Assembly (NCBI GenBank): GCA_009885955.1
Contig: VFJS01000054.1
Span: 120,342-184,341, forward strand
Direction of reading: 5' to 3'
Length of the DNA stretch: 64,000 nucleotides
From: Spirochaetia bacterium
GTDB lineage: Bacteria; Spirochaetota; UBA4802; UBA5550
Part shown: positions 36,768-45,797 of the stretch, piece by piece
Numbering within the stretch: the first letter of the stretch is position 1
Layout of the letters: the number at the start of each line of letters is the position of its first letter
The notes under the pieces: generated by a model
Told to the model about the DNA's origin: nothing
What the model saw: only the letters and a program-made list of their open reading frames with translations
Database searches by the model: none
Program-made: the position numbers and the translations under genes

Positions 36768-37627
36768 TTCAGCTCCTTGAATAATTCCAGAAGTTCCTTG
36801 TCCGCCTCTTTTTTTATAACAAACACTTCATGTATGGAATAATAGTCCAGCGCGGGCTTTACGATTACCCTCTGGTATGCGCTTGTTTCGATTCCCTCTG
36901 ACTTAAGGACTGTTCCTACGAGGAGGCCTTGAGGAAAAACTCCCCCCTGTTCTGAAGATACAATGATGCCGCCGAATTTCACATTTGCCGTCTTGCTGAC
37001 ATAATCGATATTGCAGAGATTGGAACTGGCTGACAGTCCGCGAAGAAGGCCCGGAGACCTGTTCTCCTGAAATATTACGCCCATTTTGAATTCAGGGGAG
37101 ATAATGGGCAATACCCTGGATATGCTCCCCTTTACATCAACTATCTTTCCCACAACAGCCTTCTGTGATCCGTAAAATGCGATGACAGGCATGTTTATCC
37201 TGATCCCGTCCGATTCACCCCTGTTTATAATTATTGTCCTGAACCAGTTATCGGGGTCCTTGGAAATAACCGAGGCATGGACAGAGCTGTACGGAATGCT
37301 CTCCTTGAGGCCGAGGACAGTCCTCAGCCTTTTATTCTCTATCTTGATTTCACTTATCTCTTCCGAGAGAGATTCATATTTTTGAAGTTTCTCCCTGAGA
37401 CTTTTTACATCATTTCTTAAAGTTTCAAATTCCGAATAGCCTCTCCAAACCCCGCCTAATCCGTTAATGATGCCGTTATAACCTTTCTGAAAAGGAAGGG
37501 AAAGAGCGCTCCCGATTCCCTCTATGGATATTGTCAGGGAAGTCGATTTTATGGAGAGCGATATGATGCAGAACAGCGTAAAAAAAACAAATGCAACAAT
37601 AGTTTTATGTCTGACAATGAATTCCAC
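36764..37627 (-). CDS. mreC: Rod shape-determining protein MreC
   Basis: The 287-residue protein has an N-terminal membrane anchor (about residues 10-28), a coiled coil (about 62-105) and the beta-rich MreC domain with SVHASVISKDPDNWFRTI and INRGESDGIRINMPVI. It activates PBP2/RodA in the periplasm. It lies 7 nt downstream of mreB. The C terminus ends in a short charged helix. Confidence 0.95.
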   Translation of the reverse strand: MEFIVRHKTIVAFVFFTLFCIISLSIKSTSLTISIEGIGSALSLPFQKGYNGIINGLGGVWRGYSEFETLRNDVKSLREKLQKYESLSEEISEIKIENKRLRTVLGLKESIPYSSVHASVISKDPDNWFRTIIINRGESDGIRINMPVIAFYGSQKAVVGKIVDVKGSISRVLPIISPEFKMGVIFQENRSPGLLRGLSASSNLCNIDYVSKTANVKFGGIIVSSEQGGVFPQGLLVGTVLKSEGIETSAYQRVIVKPALDYYSIHEVFVIKKEADKELLELFKELK

Positions 37628-37634
37628 GAAAAAT

Positions 37635-38660
37635 TTACTTTAAATTAGCACGATTCAGGTGTTTAATTTCCTCCAGGAATTTTCCCGCGCCCAGTACGAC
37701 ACAGGTGAGGGGGTTTTCCGCAAGAATTACCGGGACGCCGGTCTCTTTGCTGATATATTTATCAAGACCCTTTAAAAGGGAACCTCCTCCGGTCATAACA
37801 ATTCCCCTATCCATGATGTCAGCGGCCAGCTCGGGAGGAGTTCTCTCCAGGGCATGACGCACACCGTCAAGGATCTGGTCTACAGGCTCTTTCAAGGCTT
37901 TCCTCATCTCAACGGAATCTATTTCAAGTGTCCTCGGAAGGCCGGCCATGGCGTCCCTTCCTTTCAGCTCCATCCGGTCTACCTTCTTATCAGGAAACGC
38001 ATTACCCAGGCGGAATTTAACTTCTTCGGCCATTCTCTCCCCTATAATCAGGTTATACTGTGTCCTCATGTACTTAATAATAGCCTCGTCGAATTCATCC
38101 CCGGCGATCCTGATGGAATCGGATATAACCATACCGCCCAGGGATATAACGGCAATTTCAGTAGTTCCTCCCCCTATGTCGATAACCATGTTTCCTGCAG
38201 GTTCATGGATTGGTATATTCGCCCCTATGGCAGCTGCAAGCGCCTCTTCAATAAGAAAAATCTCCCTGGCCCCGGCCTGTTCTGCCGATTCCCTGACAGC
38301 CCTTTTTTCAACCTCGGTGATTCCTGAAGGGACCCCGATTACAACCCTTGGCCTTACAAGGGTTTTCCTTTTATGTACCTTGGTAATGAAATACCTTATC
38401 ATCTTTTCAACTGTCTCAAAATCGGCAATGACACCGTCCTTCATGGGCCTGATAGCAACTATATCACCCGGTGTTCTGCCGAGCATCCTCTTTGCCTCGT
38501 GCCCGACGGCCAGGACCTTGCCCGTGCTTGTCTGAATCGCCACAACTGAGGGCTCGCTGAGCACAATTCCCTGACCTTTCACATGCACCAGGGTATTTGC
38601 GGTGCCGAGGTCTATCCCCATATCGTTTGAAAACATGCCATATAATGAGTTAAAAATCAT
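37635..38660 (-). CDS. mreB: Rod shape-determining actin homologue MreB
   Basis: The ATP-binding actin-fold motifs are clear: [17 protein letters not shown] near the N terminus, [40 protein letters not shown] and [15 protein letters not shown]. At 341 residues it is full length. ATG 38660 has AGGAG about 10 nt upstream; ATG 38636 is an alternative start with no ribosome-binding site. A TTGACA at 38780-38775 (minus strand) is probably part of its promoter. It heads the operon. Confidence 0.97.
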   Translation of the reverse strand: MIFNSLYGMFSNDMGIDLGTANTLVHVKGQGIVLSEPSVVAIQTSTGKVLAVGHEAKRMLGRTPGDIVAIRPMKDGVIADFETVEKMIRYFITKVHKRKTLVRPRVVIGVPSGITEVEKRAVRESAEQAGAREIFLIEEALAAAIGANIPIHEPAGNMVIDIGGGTTEIAVISLGGMVISDSIRIAGDEFDEAIIKYMRTQYNLIIGERMAEEVKFRLGNAFPDKKVDRMELKGRDAMAGLPRTLEIDSVEMRKALKEPVDQILDGVRHALERTPPELAADIMDRGIVMTGGGSLLKGLDKYISKETGVPVILAENPLTCVVLGAGKFLEEIKHLNRANLK

Positions 38661-38852
38661 CTATTATATTCTCCTGTGGCTCATGTCAAAACTGCAATAC
38701 TGTGAGCTAAAATTAACCTGTTTATCATACAAAAAAACCCATTGGCTTTTCCAAATATATTATGCAGTTTTTTTGTCAAGCTATTATCAAATTGATCTGT
38801 TTTGCCCTTAATATCGCGGGCCCCTGCATATATATACAAAAAATAGTTCCCT

Positions 38853-39854
38853 TTACATCACTCCGAGCAGCTTTTTTGCCTCTTCATTATTTCTGTCCGA
38901 AGAGAGGATATCGTTCCACACTGCCTTTGCTTTTGCATTATCACCCATGGCGGAATATACCTTTCCAATCCATAACCGGTATCGGAAATCCCTATCATCT
39001 ATTTTATAACAGTTATTGAAATGCTCCATTGATTCTTTGAACAATGACTGGTTATAATAAATCAGCCCCAGATTATAATTGATTATTTTCAGAAGGCCGG
39101 AATCAGTTGTCTTGTTCAGCAGATCCTTTAAATTCATAATTGCATTTGTGTACTGTTTCCCAAGCCTCTGCACAACGGCAAGAAAAAGTTTCCCCTGGTC
39201 ACTTTCATGTATCCCGCCCTTATCACTCAACAGGGTGAGTCCATATTCCACTTTTCCGCCGAGTATATTAATTACTGAAGCAAACCTGACAAGCTCAGAA
39301 TCCTTAATTGCTGCCGGATCGATATTTTTTATGAGGCTGAAAATCTCATCATTGCCGAAAAATCCATTATAATATGAGGATAGGGCAAGATAGAAGAGGA
39401 ATTCCGGTTTCAGCTCGCCGGCATCGTTAAGGGATTCCCCTTTTTTTATATCCCTGATGGCTCTTGTGAACTCATTCCTGGATTCTGCGGGCAGATTTTT
39501 CAATCCTGACTCGCTGATGAACATTTCAGAAAAACTTCCAGGCAGATAAGTCTCACCAAGATAAAACCTGATCTTGCCCGATAAAAGAAATGCTTCATGG
39601 CTGGTCATGTTATCATTCTTATACTGGTCAAGGACCCTGGCAAGCTCCTGTAGCTCATCCTTCCTTTTTGTTTTATCCCTGATCTTCACTGTATTATCAA
39701 TATTCAGAATAAGCTTGTTCCGCGAGTATTTCCAGAAATAGAGATATTGCCGGTAATTGTAAACGGTTCCAATCAGGAAGGAAATGAGGACAAAATAAAA
39801 GAGAAATTTAAAATACTTTCCCCTCTTATTTTTTGCTTTATATCTGTAGTACAT
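38853..39854 (-). CDS. Single-pass membrane protein with TPR-like repeats
   Basis: A basic N terminus and one membrane segment (about residues 16-34) are followed by about 300 residues of helical repeats, clearest at the C terminus (LGLIYYNQSLFKESMEHFNN, WIGKVYSAMGDNAKAKAVW). Topology suggests the repeats face the periplasm. It lies just upstream of mreB on the same strand, after another membrane protein, so a scaffold role in the envelope is possible. I do not recognise a named family. Confidence 0.82.
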   Translation of the reverse strand: MYYRYKAKNKRGKYFKFLFYFVLISFLIGTVYNYRQYLYFWKYSRNKLILNIDNTVKIRDKTKRKDELQELARVLDQYKNDNMTSHEAFLLSGKIRFYLGETYLPGSFSEMFISESGLKNLPAESRNEFTRAIRDIKKGESLNDAGELKPEFLFYLALSSYYNGFFGNDEIFSLIKNIDPAAIKDSELVRFASVINILGGKVEYGLTLLSDKGGIHESDQGKLFLAVVQRLGKQYTNAIMNLKDLLNKTTDSGLLKIINYNLGLIYYNQSLFKESMEHFNNCYKIDDRDFRYRLWIGKVYSAMGDNAKAKAVWNDILSSDRNNEEAKKLLGVM

Positions 39855-39881
39855 CGCCTTTTCTCTTTTATAATTATGGTA

Positions 39882-40718
39882 TTATGCCCTGGAGCTGATA
39901 AATTCCGCGTACTTCTCCCTGACCCTGCCAATCATATCGGGTTCTTTTTCAGCAACGAAAAGCTTTACCACATCACTCCCGGTTATAAAAATCGCAACGG
40001 AATTGTTTCCTGTCAGGACCTCGTTTATCTTGTGAAAATCAAATCTGAACAGCTTTCTCCCCATATGAAAACTGATGCCTTCCCTGTCCAGTTCAAACTC
40101 CCCTTTGCCGATCCTCTTTATTTTCTTATACTCCTCAAGAGTGGGATCAATAATACCCCCCTTGTTGTTGTAATTAATTACGCTCGACCTGTCATCATAA
40201 AGGGTAAAATAGACCTTCCCGTCATCACTACCGGCCGCGTCCCGGCCCTCAAGGCCATCCCCTTCGGTGATTCCGGCATCATCACGTTTAATATCAATTT
40301 CAACAGGATCTGAGCTTTCTCTATTATCATCTTCCCTGACAATTGGCTCCAAAATTATATTTTCACCTGCCTTATCGTTTCCCGCGGCCTCAGTTGTTCC
40401 GGAAATACCCGGGATCCCTGCTGCTCCCATGGCTGCGGTTTTATGAATAACTGTATGGCCTTTATCATGATAAGGGCTTTCATCGTGAAAATCCTTTTTG
40501 ATGACAGGTGATGCGCCCACGTCATCGGTGAAAATATTTTCAGGTACCCTGGAACTGCCGTCATAGCTGTTGCCCACGGGAATCTTCTTCCTGGTGATAA
40601 AGGTGAATCCCCTCTTTTCCGCGCCGCTCTTATTGTCACCCTCGATTGACTTGTGAAATGCTGAATAGACAAAGAGCAGTATACCCGAAATTATGAGGAA
40701 TATTGCTAGATATAACAT
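39882..40718 (-). CDS. Membrane-anchored protein with disordered middle and small C-terminal domain
   Basis: One N-terminal membrane segment (about residues 2-20) is followed by about 150 residues rich in Gly, Asp, Glu and Lys with little order. The C-terminal domain (about 185-278: KVYFTLYDDRSSVINYNN, FHMGRKLFRFDFHKINEVL) is small and beta-rich and looks PH-like. It lies 27 nt upstream of the TPR membrane protein, so both are likely co-transcribed. No family is recognised. Confidence 0.8.
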   Translation of the reverse strand: MLYLAIFLIISGILLFVYSAFHKSIEGDNKSGAEKRGFTFITRKKIPVGNSYDGSSRVPENIFTDDVGASPVIKKDFHDESPYHDKGHTVIHKTAAMGAAGIPGISGTTEAAGNDKAGENIILEPIVREDDNRESSDPVEIDIKRDDAGITEGDGLEGRDAAGSDDGKVYFTLYDDRSSVINYNNKGGIIDPTLEEYKKIKRIGKGEFELDREGISFHMGRKLFRFDFHKINEVLTGNNSVAIFITGSDVVKLFVAEKEPDMIGRVREKYAEFISSRA

Positions 40719-40938
40719 GGCATTACCGGTTCATTATTTAAAAGTTTTTTCCCCCGAAAAACGGAGTATCAGGCCGATAACCTGATATAAGAGACATAAT
40801 ATGTCAAGACCTTTTCTGACATGAAAATCATTTTTAAATTTCGGGCGCGATTATTTACTTTACAAAAAAATGCCGTCTGCTATTAAATAAAACAGGGCAT
40901 GATGAATGTCCCGGCAATAGAGATAGGAAGGATGGGAT

Positions 40939-41859
40939 ATGGGAGGATACAAAAAAATCAGAATATTCCTTTTAACAATCCCCTTACTCCTCATATCAGT
41001 ATCCCGCGCATCACCGGAAAAAGCTGTGAAAAACCTGTTAATTGAACTTCCTAAAAAAATTGATTCCTGGATTTCCCGGGCTGATGACTCCATCTTTACC
41101 AGGAGCACCCTCTTTAACCATATAAACGGAGGCGCCGAACCCTATCTCACCTATGACTTCAGAGAAGCGGCTGTCCGCAGATATTCAGGTAATGGAAACG
41201 ATGAAATCCTTGTCGAGGTGTATGACATGGGAAAGGCCATCGATGCCTACGGCATATTTTCCATTGAAAATGCTGACGAAGAGATTGGAATCGGCCAGGG
41301 TTCAGAATATGGAGGAGGCCTCCTCCGTTTCTGGAAAAACTCCTATTTTATATCAATCATGACCACGGGAGACGAAAAAACTGCGGCGCCGGTAATGAAA
41401 AAAATTGCCAAAATTCTGGAAAGTAAAATTGATTCTACCGGAGATAAACCGGATTCAGTGAGCAGTCTCCCGCAGCTATCAGAAAGGGGATTCAACCTGA
41501 AAAAAACCCGATTCTTTCATCAATTCTCAATATTAAACAGGCTCTATTATCTGGCCGATGAAAATATTCTCAAACTCGGCAGGAATACAGACTGCCTCCT
41601 GGCCATGTATGAACATGGCGGAAGCAGAATATACCTACTTATGGCCAGGTACCTGTCTATAAAGGAAGCAGAAGAAGCTTATGCCCTGTTTATAAAATCC
41701 TACATGCCCGATTCAGCCGGCCAGGGAAAAATAAAAACGGAAAATGGAAAATGGGTCATGAGCAGAAAAGAGGGTGAGAGCATATACATCGTCTTTGATG
41801 CCCCGGATAAAAACCGCGGCATGGAAATTCTGAACGGAATAAAAAGGAAAAAGGAATAA
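40939..41859 (+). CDS. Exported DUF6599 family protein
   Basis: A signal peptide (about residues 1-27) precedes a 280-residue domain with SRADDSIFTRSTLFNHINGG and EPYLTYDFREAAVRRY, the family core of DUF6599. A second copy of the fold probably forms the C-terminal half. Function is unknown. AGGAAGG precedes the ATG. It overlaps nothing but ends 4 nt before the DUF362 gene, forming a two-gene unit divergent from its cytochrome neighbours. Confidence 0.82.
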   Translation: MGGYKKIRIFLLTIPLLLISVSRASPEKAVKNLLIELPKKIDSWISRADDSIFTRSTLFNHINGGAEPYLTYDFREAAVRRYSGNGNDEILVEVYDMGKAIDAYGIFSIENADEEIGIGQGSEYGGGLLRFWKNSYFISIMTTGDEKTAAPVMKKIAKILESKIDSTGDKPDSVSSLPQLSERGFNLKKTRFFHQFSILNRLYYLADENILKLGRNTDCLLAMYEHGGSRIYLLMARYLSIKEAEEAYALFIKSYMPDSAGQGKIKTENGKWVMSRKEGESIYIVFDAPDKNRGMEILNGIKRKKE

Positions 41860-41863
41860 TCCC

Positions 41864-42733
41864 ATGGAAAATTTAACAAGAAGAAATTTCATGAAGACGT
41901 CAGCAGCCATTGTCGCCGGTGCGCATCTGGGCTCTGCCCTGAACGCTGAAACCGGCCCCAGAGTGGTACTCATACGGGATAAAAACGCATCAGTTGAAGG
42001 CGCGGGGATAAATGAAAAAACCGTTCAGCATATGCTCGATGAAGCGCTCATGGCGCTTACTGGAGAATCAACCCCTGCAGCTGCAATGAAACGGTTCATA
42101 ATGCCGGGAGAAACAGTGGGAATTAAATCCAATGCATGGCGCTACCTTCCAACACCGCGGGAACTGGAAAAAGCCGTTGAAAAAAGGGTCATCGATGCCG
42201 GGGTGGAACCCGGAAAAATAAGCATTGCCGACAGAGGGGTTCTCGATAACCCGGTTTTCAAAAATGCAACCTCTATAATCAATGTGAGGCCCCTGAGAAC
42301 CCATTACTGGTCAGGCATCGGCGGATGCATAAAGAACCTGATAATGTTCTCTCCAACACCTTCCATATATCACCCGGACAGCTGCGCAGACCTGGGGCTT
42401 TTGCTGAAGCTACCTGAAGTAAATGGCAGGTTAAAACTGAACATTCTCTGCTCAATAACCCCGGCGTTCCACGGCAGGGGCCCTAATCACTTTGACCGGC
42501 GTTATGTATGGAATTACAATGGAATCATTATCGGGACCGATGCAGTGGCAGTTGATGCAGTTGGGCTTGAGATCGTTAAGGCAAAACGGCAGGAATTTTT
42601 CGGGAAAGAGATAAATTTTGACACAATTCCAAAACACATTCAGCTTGCCGATACAAGGCATAAACTTGGCGTCAGTGATATCAGCCGGATTCAATTAATT
42701 AAAATAGGGTGGATGGAAAACAGCCTGATCTGA
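41864..42733 (+). CDS. Tat-exported DUF362 protein
   Basis: The N terminus RRNFMKTSAAIVAGAHLGSA carries a twin-arginine signal, so the protein is exported folded, probably with a cofactor. The body matches DUF362: VGIKSNAWRYLPTPRELEKA, THYWSGIGGCIKNLIMFSP and FDRRYVWNYNGIIIGTDAVAV. Such proteins are often encoded with iron-sulfur or cytochrome proteins. It follows the DUF6599 gene closely and sits next to the porin-cytochrome operon (opposite strand). Its role is unknown. Confidence 0.85.
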   Translation: MENLTRRNFMKTSAAIVAGAHLGSALNAETGPRVVLIRDKNASVEGAGINEKTVQHMLDEALMALTGESTPAAAMKRFIMPGETVGIKSNAWRYLPTPRELEKAVEKRVIDAGVEPGKISIADRGVLDNPVFKNATSIINVRPLRTHYWSGIGGCIKNLIMFSPTPSIYHPDSCADLGLLLKLPEVNGRLKLNILCSITPAFHGRGPNHFDRRYVWNYNGIIIGTDAVAVDAVGLEIVKAKRQEFFGKEINFDTIPKHIQLADTRHKLGVSDISRIQLIKIGWMENSLI

Positions 42734-42831
42734 GGCGCGTTCTATTTTTTCTTGATGCTGATTAAAATGATGTCGTCAAGTTTTTTATTCATGTTAAAAT
42801 GTCTACAGGCCGGTTCACGTAAAGCGAAGGT

Positions 42832-42880
42832 GAAAAAAAAATCCCCGCACATTCCAGTTGCGAAATGTATGTGCGGAGAT
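42832..42880 (-). terminator. Rho-independent terminator of the porin-cytochrome operon
   Basis: On the minus strand the stem CTCCGCACAT and ATGTGCGGGG, with a loop of about 16 nt, is followed by nine T residues. It lies about 85 nt after the cytochrome stop codon. Confidence 0.8.
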
Positions 42881-42964
42881 TTCTGCTGATTGCTTTAAAA
42901 GACTGTTATATTAAATCCGACGGTCTGATTATTTTATAACTGCTTATTTCCTATATATACATGC

Positions 42965-44053
42965 CTACCTATGACAGCTTATACATAATGTATCATTTGT
43001 AGGATAGGGGTGTCTCGGTTTTTTCCCGCCTGCCATGCCGTGACATGACGACATACACGACGCTGCCCCATGGGGCTTCGGCTTACTGGTATGCTTGGCA
43101 CTCATGGATGACTTTGAATGGCAGTACCCGCAGTTCCTTCCTATGCCGCCCGAGGCAAGATCACTCCCTTCAATATGGCAGTTTACGCAGTGCCTGCTGT
43201 AAGGCGCTCCCCAGAAACCCGTATGGGATACAGGCGATACGGTTTTATGACAGGTAATGCACTCCGACGGGGCATGGCATGTTGAACAGGACTCCCTGTT
43301 CAGCTGCGCCCGCTGTGCATGGCTTCTCGCCCTCCATGCCAGGGTATGGCTTGACGGCTTCTCCTTCCTGTGGCAGTCGATGCAGGAGTTGTTGTTCTGC
43401 CTGGTATGGCATGTGCCGCAGCTCCTGTCAACGGTATCCTGGTCTAAATCTTTTCCATGGTTCTTTCCCCAGAGAGGCGTATGGCTGAGAGGCCTGGCCT
43501 GCTCGAAACCTTTTATATGGCATGCCTGGCAGTCATCTGGTTTTCCGATGCTGTTCTCCTTGTGGCATTGAACGCAGGTGCCCATTTTCGGAATCATGCT
43601 GTTCCCGGTTACGCTTGTACTGGTGCTGCCGTTTAAATGGCAGCTCACGCATTTTATTCCGCCGTCGGCATGTTTCTTATGGTCGAAATTTACAAGCGGG
43701 CTCAGCTGGACATTTTTCCTGAGGTTTGTCTTGTTGTCCCCAGTTGTATGGCAGAACCTGCATTGAGCTGTATCTTTGCTCTTTATCTTATCATCATGGC
43801 ATTCATTGCAGGCCTTGTGGTCCAGGAATGTCATGAACCTTGTATTGGCTGTATTCAGGGCATGGCATTTTCCGCACTCAACGCTGTTATCTGCAACGTG
43901 GGTCTTGTGGTTCATTTTAATTCCGCTTGAACCCTTCTGGACTATACCCCACAGGTATCCGGCGAACAAAATCTGAACCATTACAATTGCTGCTATATAG
44001 TATGGAAATTTTATATTTTTTATCATGCTGATTATTTTATCTGATTTTTTCAT
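42965..44053 (-). CDS. Membrane-anchored 14-heme c-type cytochrome
   Basis: An N-terminal membrane segment (about residues 17-38) is followed by a periplasmic domain packed with heme sites. I count thirteen CXXCH motifs (first CGKCH near residue 60, last CISCH at the C terminus) and one CXXXCH (CMSSCH), fourteen in total, over about 310 residues. Many distal His residues lie between them. It would carry electrons across the periplasm. A GGAGG lies 6 nt before the ATG and the barrel gene ends 12 nt upstream. I do not recognise a named family. The barrel partner suggests exchange with extracellular acceptors or donors. Confidence 0.92.
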   Translation of the reverse strand: MKKSDKIISMIKNIKFPYYIAAIVMVQILFAGYLWGIVQKGSSGIKMNHKTHVADNSVECGKCHALNTANTRFMTFLDHKACNECHDDKIKSKDTAQCRFCHTTGDNKTNLRKNVQLSPLVNFDHKKHADGGIKCVSCHLNGSTSTSVTGNSMIPKMGTCVQCHKENSIGKPDDCQACHIKGFEQARPLSHTPLWGKNHGKDLDQDTVDRSCGTCHTRQNNNSCIDCHRKEKPSSHTLAWRARSHAQRAQLNRESCSTCHAPSECITCHKTVSPVSHTGFWGAPYSRHCVNCHIEGSDLASGGIGRNCGYCHSKSSMSAKHTSKPKPHGAASCMSSCHGMAGGKKPRHPYPTNDTLCISCHR

Positions 44054-44065
44054 TGTCCCCCTCCT

Positions 44066-45571
44066 TTAAAAAATATATCCAAGCTTGACTTGTATTCTCA
44101 TATACTCCCTTGGTTCGGAAAATATCAGAGGCGACGAGGTATATGTGTAATTATCAGGATTTACCTTGCTTGTGTCTGTCAGAGAGGATATCTGAGCCCT
44201 TTCATAGCTTCCCTTCAGAGATATATCAAGAGATTTTACCGGAGTCCATCGTAACCCGAAGTAATATTCCCTTGCATAGAAGCTGTCCCTCACCTCGGTT
44301 GTTGAATAGGCGGCTTCATACTTGTGGGCATAATACCCTGACCCGAGCCTAACGGTAAGGGTCTTCCATTTCTTTGAAATCTCCCCGCCATAGGCCTGTA
44401 TGTCGTTCTTTGTTGTATACGATGTAATATTTTCATAGAATAGATTCAGGTAGCACATGGAATTGGCTGCAAGGAGTATCCCTCCCCGTACCGCCCTGTA
44501 TTTTGGATTGAATCTCGATTCATCAGCCGAATCATTCGGCATCCGGTATTCATAGGAGCCTTCCAGCTCGATGTCGCTCACAGGACCGGTAAGCCTGAAA
44601 ATATCGGCAAGGCTCTTGCTGAAGCTGAATGATGCCTGCTGGTAAGGGTGATAGGCTGTCATAAACTGGGAAAACTGGCTGAACCTGCTCCCGAAGTCAG
44701 TAATGTCCGAGAACTGGCGGTAATAATTAAGCCTGTAGTTGAACAGGAGGTATTCGGAGTACCCTCCCAGGGTTGCGTCGATGTTTCTCCCCCTGGAGTT
44801 AATCATTGCTGATGAGACATAGGCCTTCATCCAGTCAGCGATGGCATACGATACCCTGGCCTTGGTGAAATTGTCATTTGTCATGACTGTTTCCTTCGGC
44901 TCATCAACATATAACCCCTGGTCAGTCAGTTCCTTGAGCTTGAAATACCGTATGGAAAAATTGAGTTTCTGCTTCAGCAGAGAGACCGAGGCGCCGCCGC
45001 CGCCGATAAATTCATTTTCATTCCAGTAATTGGAATAATCATTATAATATCCATAGCTGTAGGGTTTTCCGGCAAAACCTTCAAGTTTAAGCCACTGAAG
45101 CGGCTTAATCCAGACCATGCCGCCATCGAACTGAGAAAATTCATAATCCATAAGCTGTGTACGGCCAAGGGATGCCCCATAGGCCTTTGACGTATATTTA
45201 AAAAGTCCCGAATAAATCCTGTATTCCAGGTTCTGATTTTTATTATAGGCATCGGGAAGGCCTCTGAAAGCCACATCTGACTGATCCGACATTCCGGAAT
45301 CGTCCTCAGTTTCCCGGAAACTCTTTTTCAAAGCACCGAACCATTCAATGCTGAATTTTTCTGTAAAATTAATATCAAAGGAATGAAATTGATATATTTC
45401 CTGTACATTAGATCTGTCATCGTCACTTTTTTTAAATTCATACCGGGTATCAATTCTCCCCTGAAAATCCAGGGCATAACCCGGTAAAACGAAGATTAAT
45501 GCAAAACATATGATAATGGGAAAAAACAAAACAAAGCATGTATTATTTTTCAGCCTTCTCCTTTTCATCAT
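44066..45571 (-). CDS. Outer-membrane beta-barrel protein of a porin-cytochrome pair
   Basis: The 501-residue protein has a signal peptide (about residues 1-32, ending GYALDFQ) and alternating amphipathic strands throughout, many ending in aromatic residues. The C terminus, RIQVKLGYIF, ends in Phe, the recognition signal of outer-membrane barrels. About 16-20 strands are expected. The first gene of a two-gene operon with the cytochrome, it probably forms a pore through which the hemes reach the surface, by analogy to porin-cytochrome conduits. I see no sequence likeness to MtrB that I can confirm. AGAAGGAGATA precedes the ATG. Confidence 0.85.
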   Translation of the reverse strand: MMKRRRLKNNTCFVLFFPIIICFALIFVLPGYALDFQGRIDTRYEFKKSDDDRSNVQEIYQFHSFDINFTEKFSIEWFGALKKSFRETEDDSGMSDQSDVAFRGLPDAYNKNQNLEYRIYSGLFKYTSKAYGASLGRTQLMDYEFSQFDGGMVWIKPLQWLKLEGFAGKPYSYGYYNDYSNYWNENEFIGGGGASVSLLKQKLNFSIRYFKLKELTDQGLYVDEPKETVMTNDNFTKARVSYAIADWMKAYVSSAMINSRGRNIDATLGGYSEYLLFNYRLNYYRQFSDITDFGSRFSQFSQFMTAYHPYQQASFSFSKSLADIFRLTGPVSDIELEGSYEYRMPNDSADESRFNPKYRAVRGGILLAANSMCYLNLFYENITSYTTKNDIQAYGGEISKKWKTLTVRLGSGYYAHKYEAAYSTTEVRDSFYAREYYFGLRWTPVKSLDISLKGSYERAQISSLTDTSKVNPDNYTYTSSPLIFSEPREYMRIQVKLGYIF

Positions 45572-45797
45572 TATCTCCTTCTAAAATTTCTATAAAAACT
45601 GTCCAATTATCCAGGCCAAAATGATTATTTTCAGGATGATGCCCTTATCAGCATCTGCAAAATGCCGAAATCCCGGAAATTAAATAATCCTATTGACCAT
45701 AAAGGAATAATATGCAGGTGTAAAAAAAATAAGACCTTGTGTCAAATAAAATTTTGATCAGCTGAATTAAATAAAGGTTCCCGCGGACGGGTATGCA

